Below are positions 44,797 through 53,097 of a DNA stretch of 64,000 nucleotides, piece by piece (position 1 is the first letter of the stretch; each line of letters starts with the position of its first letter). The position numbers and the translations under genes were made by a program. Origin of the DNA: Anaerolineae bacterium (GTDB taxonomy: Bacteria > Chloroflexota > Anaerolineae > Promineifilales > Promineifilaceae); the NCBI GenBank assembly GCA_023382655.1, contig JAHDWK010000001.1, positions 62,001 through 126,000 on the forward strand. The letters are read 5' to 3'. The notes beneath the pieces are model-generated. The model saw only the letters and a list, made by a program, of their open reading frames with translations. It was not told where the DNA came from and searched no databases.

Positions 44797-46182
44797 TCAT
44801 AACTGTCCTGAAGTCGCGTCCCAGTTTGCCAACAATTGCTGGTAGGCCGGGTCTTTATAACGACTGAGTAAAAAGGCAGGTGCATAAACGGGCAATTCAC
44901 TGCCCGTTATGTGTGCGGCAATCAATTCACCGCCAGCCTGGGATGCCATAATACCATAACCAGACACCGCGCCAAAAAGATAGGCCCCTTCCACCGGCAG
45001 CGGGCCAATGAGCGGCCGGTTTTCGCGGGTTTTGCAGTAGTAGCCGCCATCCACCCACGGCCGTGCCCGGCCAATATACGCCGCCAGCCCCGGTACCATC
45101 CGCGCCAGCCCGCGCAGCACAATCTCCGGGTAGTCGGCGTCAAATTGCGGTGGCCAGACCACCTCTTTGGCTTCCAGGTCATACGTCCAGAGGATGAGCA
45201 GCATGGGGCTGTCGCCGGCCCCTTCCGGGCGAAAGTGAACGCCGGCCGGGAACTGGTTTAGCAGCCAGCTTAGTTCCGGGTCGGCGGCCAATTCGGCGCG
45301 TTCGTCCTTGTCCCACAGCAGGTGTACCGGGTCTTCCCAAATCATTAACGGCACATCACGGGGGATAATGCCCAGGTCATCGCGGATGGAAATTTTGGCG
45401 TGTAGTTCGTTATAGATAGGCAGGTCAAGGCCCAACATTTGCCCCACCTGGCCGATGAGTGGCCCGGCGGCGTTGAGAAAACAGCGTGTGTGGATGCGGG
45501 TGGGGCCACCATCAGCCAGGTGTACGTCTACGGCCGTGACCCGCCCCTTCTCCGCCACCACATCCGTCAACCGCCCCGGCCATAACTGTACGCCACGCGC
45601 TTTCGCCTGCTGGAGCAAATACATGCCCAACTGCTGTGCACTGAGCCAGCCACAGCGGCGCGGGTGCAGCATGGCTATCGCCTGGTCGGTGATGAAGGGG
45701 AAAATCCGCCGGATCAGGGCCGGGTCGAGAATGAGGTCGGCCCCTTCGGGCATGTTTTTGTACCCCTCGGCGTGGTGGGGTGTGTAGAGGGGGTCATCGG
45801 CACGGCCGTGATGAATACGCAGTTCACCCGCCCCTAACGCCGACGCTTCGGCGGCAAATGCCTGCATTCCCTTCGCTTTTTCCCGGTCGCTGGTGAGGAA
45901 AACGTAGCCACGTCGGTTCAGGCCAAAATAGTTGTCGCTTTCGTCCGCCAGATATTCCAGCAGGTCAATACTGCGGTTCATGTAGTGCACCATCTCATCG
46001 CCCGGCCCCGGCCACCAGTTGCGGTAACATTCGGTGGATTTGTCGCTGGTAAAGGTGAGCGGCTCCCGTTCGTCCACCAGGATGATGTTTTTCAGGCCAT
46101 GGTTCACGGCCAGATAATAAGCAGCCGAAATGCCGCTGATGCCTGCGCCGCAGATGACAATGTCGGCTGTTGGTTGCTGCAT
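44797..46182 (-). CDS. FAD-dependent oxidoreductase (DAO family)
   Basis: A 461-residue flavoenzyme of the D-amino-acid oxidase/sarcosine oxidase family. The N-terminal Rossmann motif is IVICGAGISGISAAYYLA, and IILVDEREPLTFTSDKSTECYRNWWPG follows. The C-terminal RPWVDGGYYCKTRENRPLIGPLPVEG and GYGIMASQAGGELIAAHI fit the DAO fold. Probably oxidises an amino acid or N-methyl amine; substrate unknown. Confidence 0.88.
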   Translation of the reverse strand: MQQPTADIVICGAGISGISAAYYLAVNHGLKNIILVDEREPLTFTSDKSTECYRNWWPGPGDEMVHYMNRSIDLLEYLADESDNYFGLNRRGYVFLTSDREKAKGMQAFAAEASALGAGELRIHHGRADDPLYTPHHAEGYKNMPEGADLILDPALIRRIFPFITDQAIAMLHPRRCGWLSAQQLGMYLLQQAKARGVQLWPGRLTDVVAEKGRVTAVDVHLADGGPTRIHTRCFLNAAGPLIGQVGQMLGLDLPIYNELHAKISIRDDLGIIPRDVPLMIWEDPVHLLWDKDERAELAADPELSWLLNQFPAGVHFRPEGAGDSPMLLILWTYDLEAKEVVWPPQFDADYPEIVLRGLARMVPGLAAYIGRARPWVDGGYYCKTRENRPLIGPLPVEGAYLFGAVSGYGIMASQAGGELIAAHITGSELPVYAPAFLLSRYKDPAYQQLLANWDATSGQL

Positions 46183-46196
46183 AAAGGTCTCTTTTT

Positions 46197-46252
46197 ACAG
46201 TAAGCAGTGAGCAGTGAGCGGTGAGCAGTTTATACCTGACTGCCCACTGCTA
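46197..46252. repeat. Heptamer inverted array (AGCAGTR family)
   Basis: CAGTAAGCAGTGAGCAGTGAGCGG followed by CTGACTGCCCACTGC. It encodes the last residues of RNase Z (LAVGSQV) and its stop. Confidence 0.85.
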
Positions 46253-47189
46253 ACTTCTCCAAACGCACCGCGCCCTCACGGGTGATGTGGTAATGGTCAA
46301 AGTCGTGGGCGACATGGGCGTGAGGGAAGATGGCCTGGGCTTCCTGGCGCACATCGCGGGCAAAGTAGCGGCGGGAGAGGTGGGTGAGGATGAGGCTCTT
46401 GATGTGAGCATCGTGGGCCAGTTGGGCGGCCTGGGTGGCCGTCAGATGCCCAAACTCGGCGGCCATGTGGGCATCCGCGTGCAGGTAAGTGGCTTCGATG
46501 ACCAGGGTATCGGCGTCGCGGCAAACGTCTACCAGATTGTCTGTCTGGCCGACATCGCCGATATGCACGTATTTGACGCCAGGCACGGCCGTACCCAACA
46601 CATCATCCGGGGCAATGACACCGCCGTCGGCCAATGTAATGCTATTTCCTCGTACCAACTGTGACCGTTCCGGGCCAAAGGGTACGCCCAACTCGGCCGC
46701 TTTTTCCGCCAGAAAGGGGCGGTGGGCTTTTTCCGCGAAGACAAAACCATAACAATCGGGGCCACGATGGCTGACGGGCACGGCCGTGAGCGTAAATTTG
46801 TCATCGTGGAAGATCACGCCCGGTTCAATTTCGATGAGATTGATGTCCAGGGGGGCACGGCCGTTGGGAAAAACCACCTTAAACAACAAATCGGCGACGC
46901 GGCGTAGGGTATGGCGGCCAGCGTAAATATCCACTTGATCCATGTTCTCCCAGCGGCTGAGCGTGGAGACAAAACCACCCAATCCTAAAATATGATCCAG
47001 ATGCCCATGCGTCAGCAGCACCTTGTTTAGCCGCTTGAAACCCAGGCCGCTGGTGAGAATTTGCCGCTGTGTGCCTTCGCCACAGTCCAGCAAAAAGCGG
47101 TATTCCCGATGCAAAATGATATGCGCCGACAATCCTCGATGCACCGAAGGAGCTGAGGCCGATGTACCTAAAAAAACCAGTTCAAACAT
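46230..47189 (-). CDS. rnz: Ribonuclease Z
   Basis: tRNA 3'-processing endonuclease that removes the 3' trailer of tRNAs without encoded CCA, which fits the CCA-less tRNA-Gln here. The metallo-beta-lactamase motif LTHGHLDHILG has zinc ligands His61, His63, Asp65 and His66; FLLDCGEGTQRQ and LILTHLSRRY are also typical. The 319-aa length is normal. The final seven codons come from a repeat array. Confidence 0.95.
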   Translation of the reverse strand: MFELVFLGTSASAPSVHRGLSAHIILHREYRFLLDCGEGTQRQILTSGLGFKRLNKVLLTHGHLDHILGLGGFVSTLSRWENMDQVDIYAGRHTLRRVADLLFKVVFPNGRAPLDINLIEIEPGVIFHDDKFTLTAVPVSHRGPDCYGFVFAEKAHRPFLAEKAAELGVPFGPERSQLVRGNSITLADGGVIAPDDVLGTAVPGVKYVHIGDVGQTDNLVDVCRDADTLVIEATYLHADAHMAAEFGHLTATQAAQLAHDAHIKSLILTHLSRRYFARDVRQEAQAIFPHAHVAHDFDHYHITREGAVRLEKLAVGSQV

Positions 47190-47219
47190 GGCGTAATTGT
47201 AGCGAGTAATTGAAAGGTG

Positions 47220-48524
47220 TCACTTCATCCCGTCGTCATGCCCTAGGCGTACCAAAGGCAGGTAGAACCAGAATTCTGCGGGTGTCGGTGGCGTCACCGT
47301 GAGTGTGGCGGTGGCGGATGGGGTAGCGGTTGATGTAGCGGTTGGGGAAGGCGTTGCTGTGCTGGGCGTACCTGTGAATGTTGATGACGGCGATGGGGTA
47401 ACGGTTTGGGTGGGGGTTGGCGTCATGGTGGATGTTGGCGTGGGGCTGGGCGTGGGCGTTACAGTGGGTGTCATGGTAGGGCTGGGGGTAGGGGTGATGT
47501 TGGGGTCTGCTGCAAACCAGAGGCGAGTGGTCGTGTCATATTTGAAGAAGTCCAACAGTTGTTCGGCCACTTTCAACTCGCCACTGTCGGAGGGGTGGGT
47601 GCAGTCCGCCACCATGTCTTCGGGCAGCCAGACACGGCCGTCTGAGCGGGGATTCAGGCCGTCAATCCACAAATAGGCGCTCCACGAGAGCCAGGGCGCT
47701 ACCACCGGCCCATTAGCGGGGTCATAATTCAGGTTGGGGTCGCCGCTGATCTGGTTTTCCAACATCCAGCGCACGGAAAAAGCGGTTTCAAAGGCTGTCG
47801 GCTCCGGGCTGAGACCTTGCCAGTAGGTGTAGGAGCGGGTGCGGCTGGAATAATAGGCCAGGGTGGTGTTGGGGTAGCGGATTTTTAAGTTACGGGCGAT
47901 GGTTTCCAGGTCGCCTTGCAGTTCAATGGCTCTGCCGGGAAAAGGGCCGGGGCCGATGCGCGTCTGTTTGACCCAGGCGATCTGTACCTGTGCTGGGGTC
48001 AGACCGGCATCAGCCAGTCGTTGATCAACCACGTCCCAGGTGGGGGCGTTGGGGTCTGTCCAATCTGGGGCTGTTTCCCCTGGCTGCGCGCCATTGACAA
48101 TGCTGACCTGTAGGTTCACCGCCGGGTCATCCTCGGCCAAGCGGATGAACTCAATGAATTCGGCCGCCGCGTTGGACATACCCACGGAAATCATAACGAT
48201 ACGGCCGTTGGGGTCAGGTTCGCCGGCTGCGTTCAGAGGTGTTATCTGCCCGGCAATGTTTACGCCAGCAGTTTCGTGGTCGTTTGGGCGCACGTTGACG
48301 CCACCAGGGTACAGACCGCCAATGTAGCCGGTTGGCGTGCCATCCAGGCGCACATATTCGTTTGCGCCCAGATCGTTAAGGGGTTGGCTCACGGGGATGA
48401 ATTCCCCGGTGCAAAATGATTGTGCGTAAATAGGACGGGGCGCCGGACGCCAGGGGTAAAAGCAAAATAGGAGCAAGGTGAAGAAACTGAGCAAAAGAAG
48501 AAGCTGTTTGTTGGGCAAAGGCAT
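47220..48524 (-). CDS. Secreted SGNH-like protein with LPLV tail
   Basis: A 434-residue exported protein with a signal peptide (LLLLLSFFTLLLFCFYPW). The central 300 residues show SGNH-like blocks: VMISVGMSNAAAE (block I-like), VNGAQPGE, and DCTHPSDSG with a C-terminal His. A long Thr/Pro/Ser linker (TPTPSPTMTPTVTPTPSP) follows, ending in EFWFYLPLVRLG. A (Y/F)LPL(V/I)xR end is a pattern I associate with Chloroflexota secreted proteins; it may be a sorting or anchoring tail. AGGGA precedes the ATG. Catalytic Ser is not certain. Confidence 0.75.
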   Translation of the reverse strand: MPLPNKQLLLLLSFFTLLLFCFYPWRPAPRPIYAQSFCTGEFIPVSQPLNDLGANEYVRLDGTPTGYIGGLYPGGVNVRPNDHETAGVNIAGQITPLNAAGEPDPNGRIVMISVGMSNAAAEFIEFIRLAEDDPAVNLQVSIVNGAQPGETAPDWTDPNAPTWDVVDQRLADAGLTPAQVQIAWVKQTRIGPGPFPGRAIELQGDLETIARNLKIRYPNTTLAYYSSRTRSYTYWQGLSPEPTAFETAFSVRWMLENQISGDPNLNYDPANGPVVAPWLSWSAYLWIDGLNPRSDGRVWLPEDMVADCTHPSDSGELKVAEQLLDFFKYDTTTRLWFAADPNITPTPSPTMTPTVTPTPSPTPTSTMTPTPTQTVTPSPSSTFTGTPSTATPSPTATSTATPSATATLTVTPPTPAEFWFYLPLVRLGHDDGMK

Positions 48525-48557
48525 AGATTGTTCCCTAAAGTGATAGAGTGGGTGTTG

Positions 48558-49442
48558 TCAGGGCGTGGTGGTGGGCGTTGGGGGAATGTCGGTGATGGGC
48601 GACACGGCCGTCACATCACCCTCTACCAGTACCGACTCGGCAATCACCCAGCCGGAAAGGCCGTCTATACAACAAATTTGCAGCCAGCTTCCGTCTGGAA
48701 CGCGGCCAATCACCGTAAATTCTTGCCCCTCGTCAACCAGGGCCAGGGCATCGTAAACAATTCCGGGGCCTTGCCGGACATTCAGGCGCAGGACATTGAC
48801 GCGAACCTGGGCTGGGGGCACGGCCGTTGGCGGGGGCGAGGGTGTAAGGGCGCGTGGGGTAAAGGTGGCGGGCAACATGGGCGTGGGCGTTTGGGTGGCG
48901 GTAGGCGTTGTGGTGGGGACGGCCGTGTCTGTGGGCAAAACGGTGGTGGTCGGCGGTACGGCCGTGGCGGTGGGGCTGGCCCTGACGGAGGGGATGAGAG
49001 AAGGCACAATGGCCGCAACATCGTTCACCGCCGGTGTTGCCATTTGGCTAAAGGCCGTCATCTGCCCGCCGCCATTCACCCACCACAAACCAATCCAGAA
49101 GCCGACCACGGCAAACAACAAGATAACGATGGAGCCCCATACCAACCGGTGTGACCGTGCCTTTTGCCCTTCCATGCCGGAAATTTCCGGTGGTAACGGC
49201 CCAGACTTCTGGCGTAGAAAGACCACACAGGCTTTATGATCGGTGGTGAGGCAGGTGGTTTGCTGGTAAGCGGTGTCTATCTCGTCAGCCGGTTTAGCCA
49301 AATGGCAAACGGCGCCCGTAACGGGAAAGAGTAACCGGGTTTGCGCGTCGTCGGCCATGCCAACATGAGGACAGCCATCATACACGGCCGTTGACCGAAA
49401 GGACGGTTTTGCAGGCTCAGAACTATTGATTATCATACACAC
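48558..49442 (-). CDS. Membrane protein with Cys/His domain and SH3b domain
   Basis: A 294-residue protein. The first 85 residues hold a Cys/His pattern (YDGCPHVG, AVCHLAKPADEID, QQTTCL, HKACVVF) resembling a small cysteine domain found in front of membrane helices in Chloroflexota. A single membrane helix (about 102-122) is followed by a Thr/Pro linker and a bacterial SH3 domain (VNVLRLNVRQGPGIVYDALALVDEGQEFTVIGRV) that should bind cell-wall material. It could link a cytosolic metal site to the outside; function unknown. Confidence 0.78.
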   Translation of the reverse strand: MCMIINSSEPAKPSFRSTAVYDGCPHVGMADDAQTRLLFPVTGAVCHLAKPADEIDTAYQQTTCLTTDHKACVVFLRQKSGPLPPEISGMEGQKARSHRLVWGSIVILLFAVVGFWIGLWWVNGGGQMTAFSQMATPAVNDVAAIVPSLIPSVRASPTATAVPPTTTVLPTDTAVPTTTPTATQTPTPMLPATFTPRALTPSPPPTAVPPAQVRVNVLRLNVRQGPGIVYDALALVDEGQEFTVIGRVPDGSWLQICCIDGLSGWVIAESVLVEGDVTAVSPITDIPPTPTTTP

Positions 49443-49590
49443 AACCTCTTGCGTGAGCAGATTATATCAGCAATTGGCGGGTAAGAAGGGATAATGGGGT
49501 ATGAAGATAGACGGGTATGCTTCAATGCGCCCACCAGCTTCTACCCATGTTGAGGCGCCTTGTCACAAATGTGGGGCAGGTGGTGTTTAG

Positions 49591-50199
49591 ATGGTTGACG
49601 TGAACAGTTCGGAATCGGAAAAGGATACGGCCGTGACTGCATTGTCTGATAATCTGTTATTGGAGCGCATCAGCCAGGGAGATACGGCTTCGTTTGAAGC
49701 CGTTTTTTATACGCATTACGACCGGGTATATGGTTTGCTGTTCCGGCTGCTGGGCAACCGGGCTGAAGCGGAAGATTTGACCCAGGAGGTGTTTTTACAA
49801 CTGCATCACCATGCTTTCCGCCGTCGCCTTTTTAACTTGCAACGAGAGCATAACATTGGCGCCTGGTTGTACCGCACGGCAACCAATAGGGGGTACAACG
49901 CCATTCGTGGTCGCCAGCGTCGCTGGCAGCGCAACCTGATCCTGGTGCCAGACCCGGCCGGCAGCCCCGGGGTAGACAAAGAGGTGGAGCAGCGAGAACA
50001 GGCAACGGCCGTGCGCCGCGCCCTCGCCCGCCTGCCCCAACGCCAGACCCAACTCTTGCTCATGCGGCAAATGGGTTTTAGTTATGAAGAATGTGCCCAG
50101 GCGTGTGGGGTGGCGCCTGGCTCGGTGGGCACATTACTGGCGCGGGCCACCAAAGCGTTTAAACAAGTATATGAAGAAGAGAGCGGGGTGAGTCAGTAG
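49591..50199 (+). CDS. ECF-type RNA polymerase sigma factor
   Basis: A 202-residue sigma-70 family factor: region 2 (FYTHYDRVYGLLFRLLGNRAEAEDLTQEVFLQLH) and region 4 (ALARLPQRQTQLLLMRQMGFSYEECAQACGVAPGSVGTLLARATKAF). The next gene, 9 bp downstream, encodes a one-TM protein likely to be its anti-sigma factor. Confidence 0.93.
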   Translation: MVDVNSSESEKDTAVTALSDNLLLERISQGDTASFEAVFYTHYDRVYGLLFRLLGNRAEAEDLTQEVFLQLHHHAFRRRLFNLQREHNIGAWLYRTATNRGYNAIRGRQRRWQRNLILVPDPAGSPGVDKEVEQREQATAVRRALARLPQRQTQLLLMRQMGFSYEECAQACGVAPGSVGTLLARATKAFKQVYEEESGVSQ

Positions 50200-50208
50200 G
50201 GGCAGAAT

Positions 50209-51192
50209 ATGGATGAGATGGATAAAGATACACAGGAGTTACTGGCCTTGTTGGCGCCGGGTACGGAGGATGAACCACAACCTGCTTCGCTGGCGCTGGC
50301 GCAGGTGCGGCAAAAGGTAGCCGCCACAGAAAAGAATACCTGGGCTGACCGTCTGCAACACTTTTTACTGACCCCAGGCCGCCGGTATGCGGCAGCGGGT
50401 GTATTGGCGGCGCTACTGTTGATGGTTGCTTTCAGTTTTCCCACCGTGCGGGCGGCAGCCGGTGAGTTCTTGAGCCTGTTTCGGGTACAGAATTTTGCGG
50501 CCGTTACCATTTCGCCTGAACAGATTGCGCTACTAAACAAAGTCGCCCGGGAAGGGTTAACGCCGGGCAAAGTAGAGATTTTGGCTGATCCCGGTCAACT
50601 GACGCCGGTGGATTCATTAAGAACGGCGGCGGTGCGGGCGGGGATGGCCTCGGTGCGTACTATTGGTGAATTGGGTGAACCAACGGCCGTGTACGTTTCC
50701 GCACCGGGCAGTGGCCGGCTGACCATTGATCTGGCCGGGGCGCGGGGCATTCTGGAGGCGGTGGGGGCAGACCCGCTGCTGTTGCCGGACAATCTGGATG
50801 GGGCGCAGGTGAATGTGGCTGTTTTTGCCGGGGTTGCTCAGCAATGGCAGGATGTCCATTTTCTGCAAAGCGCCAGTCCATTGGTGGAGTACCCGGAAGG
50901 TCTGGACACGGCCGTGTTGGGGCAGGCGCTCTTGCAATTGTTGGGGCTGGAGGCAGCAGAAGCCGCGCGGCTGGCGCAAGAAATTGATTGGACCAGCACC
51001 CTGTTGCTGCCCATTCCCCAAGACATCGCCAGTTACCAGGAGGTGACGGTGGATGGCGTCAGTGGTATGGCAGTCAGTGATCTGGACGGCCGTGCCGCCA
51101 CCATCATCTGGCAAAAAGAGGGCGTCATTTACACCCTCTTTGGCGACCGCAGCGCTGCCGATTTGCTGGCGCTGACAAACTCCCTCGAGTAG
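50209..51192 (+). CDS. Putative anti-sigma factor
   Basis: A 327-residue protein with a cytosolic N-terminus of about 60 residues, one membrane helix (about 61-80: YAAAGVLAALLLMVAFSF) and an extracytoplasmic domain. Position directly after an ECF sigma gene indicates an anti-sigma role. No zinc HxxxCxxC motif is present in the N-terminal part, so it is not a ZAS-type anti-sigma factor. Confidence 0.75.
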   Translation: MDEMDKDTQELLALLAPGTEDEPQPASLALAQVRQKVAATEKNTWADRLQHFLLTPGRRYAAAGVLAALLLMVAFSFPTVRAAAGEFLSLFRVQNFAAVTISPEQIALLNKVAREGLTPGKVEILADPGQLTPVDSLRTAAVRAGMASVRTIGELGEPTAVYVSAPGSGRLTIDLAGARGILEAVGADPLLLPDNLDGAQVNVAVFAGVAQQWQDVHFLQSASPLVEYPEGLDTAVLGQALLQLLGLEAAEAARLAQEIDWTSTLLLPIPQDIASYQEVTVDGVSGMAVSDLDGRAATIIWQKEGVIYTLFGDRSAADLLALTNSLE

Positions 51193-51245
51193 TGGGCATT
51201 AAAACATCTCTTGTGCCTGGTGAGTGAACAGGGAGAGGTGGAGCG

Positions 51246-51740
51246 TTACACGGCCGTCAGCACGGCCGTACAAAACAAAATCAGCACCGCACAGGCCAGA
51301 TTGAGCCACAATAACCGGTTTTCGCGGCGGGCCAGTTTTATCTGCTCCGTTTGCGCCAGTTGTGGTTTCTTGGCCGCGAGTACGGCCGTGCGCTCCACCG
51401 CCGGGAAGTAGCCAAACTGCCAGTAGGCCGCCACCGTCATTACCACCAAAAAGAGCAGATGTTTTACCAACATCGCCCAGGCCCAGACGCCGTCAAATAC
51501 CAAAAAACCGTTGTAATTACTATCGTTGGTCATCTGCACAAAGCCGGTGATCAGCAACAGCATCAGGCTCAGATTGGCCCAGGGCAGCAGCCGTTTTTGC
51601 AGCGCCAGCCAGCTATTATCAGCCAATTGTTGCTGGCGAAAGGCGGGCACGGCCGTTGCGGCCATCACCACCACCCCCACCAGCCACACGGCCGTAGCCA
51701 GTAAATGTATCCAGTAAGAGAAAACGAGAATCCAGAACAT
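51246..51740 (-). CDS. CopD-like four-TM membrane protein
   Basis: A 164-residue membrane protein with four hydrophobic segments and histidines in or near membrane positions (SYWIHLLATAVWLVG, MLVKHLLFLVVM). The pattern resembles the CopD/copper-resistance membrane domain. I start at ATG 51740; further upstream codons run into the AGCAGTR repeat. Metal binding is not shown. Confidence 0.7.
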   Translation of the reverse strand: MFWILVFSYWIHLLATAVWLVGVVVMAATAVPAFRQQQLADNSWLALQKRLLPWANLSLMLLLITGFVQMTNDSNYNGFLVFDGVWAWAMLVKHLLFLVVMTVAAYWQFGYFPAVERTAVLAAKKPQLAQTEQIKLARRENRLLWLNLACAVLILFCTAVLTAV

Positions 51741-51741
51741 A

Positions 51742-51812
51742 AGTGAACAGTGAGCAGTGAGCAGTAAGCGGTGAACAGTTCTGCTCACTGCTTACTGCCT
51801 ACTGCTCACTTC
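51742..51812. repeat. Heptamer inverted array (AGCAGTR family)
   Basis: GAACAGTGAGCAGTGAGCAGTAAGCGG then CTGCTCACTGCTTACTGCC; joins the cellulase-like gene's stop with the CopD-like gene's start. Confidence 0.85.
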
Positions 51813-53032
51813 TCCATCACCCGCAGCGCTTCATACGCCGGGCGGGGCGTGCCATCCGGTAAAATGATTGACCACCAGTATTGTTCGTGCTGCTCCGGCT
51901 GCCAGTCGGCGTCGGCCATATAAATCGTGGTCATCAGGCCAATCCAGGGCTGCCAATGCTCTCTGGCCCATTGGTATGCGCCCGTCAGATAATCCGCCTG
52001 CTGCGCCTCTGTCACGCCATGCCAGGTATAGGTGGGGTGGAACTCTTGCCGCACCATCCAGCCCATCTCCAGCAGCGCCACCTGCTTGGCCTCATCGCCA
52101 TTCGCTACCATGATCGCCCGCATATCTTCCACATGGCGGAACACAAACCAACGGCCGTTACCCCACCCATTTCCCTCAATCTCCGCCTCATCCGGAGACG
52201 TTTCTGGCGGCGCTTTGTAGCCGGGCGCATTCAGCCCCAACACATCAAAATAAGCCGCCGCGCCCGCGTCATACATCCCCTGCAAAAAGTCGGCATCTGG
52301 CATCGCATCAGGCGGCTGTGTGCCCGTCGGCGCTAACCCGGCCGAAATCACAATCGCCGCCGGGTCAGCCGCCTTAATGCCCTTATAACACGTTTGCAGC
52401 AGCGCCGTATACTCGACCGGGTTCGGCGGTTGGTCGCCCCACTCCCGGCTTAGATTTGGCTCGTTCCACACCTGGTAAGCATGAATCTGCCCCTTGTACC
52501 GTTCCGCCAATGTATGGCAAAAATCGCCAAAATCCTGGTAGTTCACCGGCGGCTGGTTGGCGCGGATCAGTTCATCTGGCAGCGCCCGCACCGACCAGAG
52601 CGGTTGGTGATCCAGGCGTACCAATAGCTTCAGCCCGGCCTCATTCACCTGGGCCACAATCCGATCCGTGCGATACCAGTCATATTCCCCTTTGGCGTTG
52701 CCCTCAATGTCGCGCCAGGGAAAATTTTGTTTTACCCAGCCAAAACCCATCGCCTGAGTCATTTCCAGATCACGCGGCAGCACGTCATCCACATGCCACC
52801 ATTGGGAGAGATGCACGCCATACTCCGGTGATTGAAAGACGTGCCCGGTGGGCAGCCCTGGTGCGGGTGAAGGCACGGGGGTGTTGTTGATGGTGAGATT
52901 AGGTGGGGGGAGTGTGGGGGGCACGGCCGTAGCCGTTTTTGTTGCTGTGGGAGATGGCACACTGGTCGGTTGCACTTCGGTCGCGCAACCGGCCAGTAAC
53001 CATAAAAAACAAAGGGCTAAAACATGACGCAT
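51806..53032 (-). CDS. Cellulase-like glycoside hydrolase lipoprotein
   Basis: A 408-residue lipoprotein (signal ending LLAGC) with a Thr/Pro linker and a clan GH-A-type domain. QVWNEPNLSREW carries the putative acid/base Glu, and VALLEMGWMV the putative nucleophile Glu. It is the last of three tandem paralogues and related to the gene at 21-1229. Likely acts on extracellular or cell-wall polysaccharide; substrate unknown. Confidence 0.8.
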   Translation of the reverse strand: MRHVLALCFLWLLAGCATEVQPTSVPSPTATKTATAVPPTLPPPNLTINNTPVPSPAPGLPTGHVFQSPEYGVHLSQWWHVDDVLPRDLEMTQAMGFGWVKQNFPWRDIEGNAKGEYDWYRTDRIVAQVNEAGLKLLVRLDHQPLWSVRALPDELIRANQPPVNYQDFGDFCHTLAERYKGQIHAYQVWNEPNLSREWGDQPPNPVEYTALLQTCYKGIKAADPAAIVISAGLAPTGTQPPDAMPDADFLQGMYDAGAAAYFDVLGLNAPGYKAPPETSPDEAEIEGNGWGNGRWFVFRHVEDMRAIMVANGDEAKQVALLEMGWMVRQEFHPTYTWHGVTEAQQADYLTGAYQWAREHWQPWIGLMTTIYMADADWQPEQHEQYWWSIILPDGTPRPAYEALRVMEK

Positions 53033-53054
53033 TGCTTGTTAGCGGTACGATGTG

Positions 53055-53087
53055 AGGTGCGCCGCACTTTGGAAGTGCGACGCACCT
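53055..53087. repeat. 33-bp palindromic repeat
   Basis: AGGTGCGCCGCACTT and AAGTGCGACGCACCT arms around TGG, with one mismatch; in the gap between two cellulase-like genes. Confidence 0.8.
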
Positions 53088-53097
53088 ATGTCTAAAT

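Noticed and set aside
51246..51788. Upstream start for the CopD-like protein at 51788
   Set aside because: The extra 16 residues (containing LLLTAHCSL) are encoded by the AGCAGTR repeat; similar residues arise wherever this repeat is read through.
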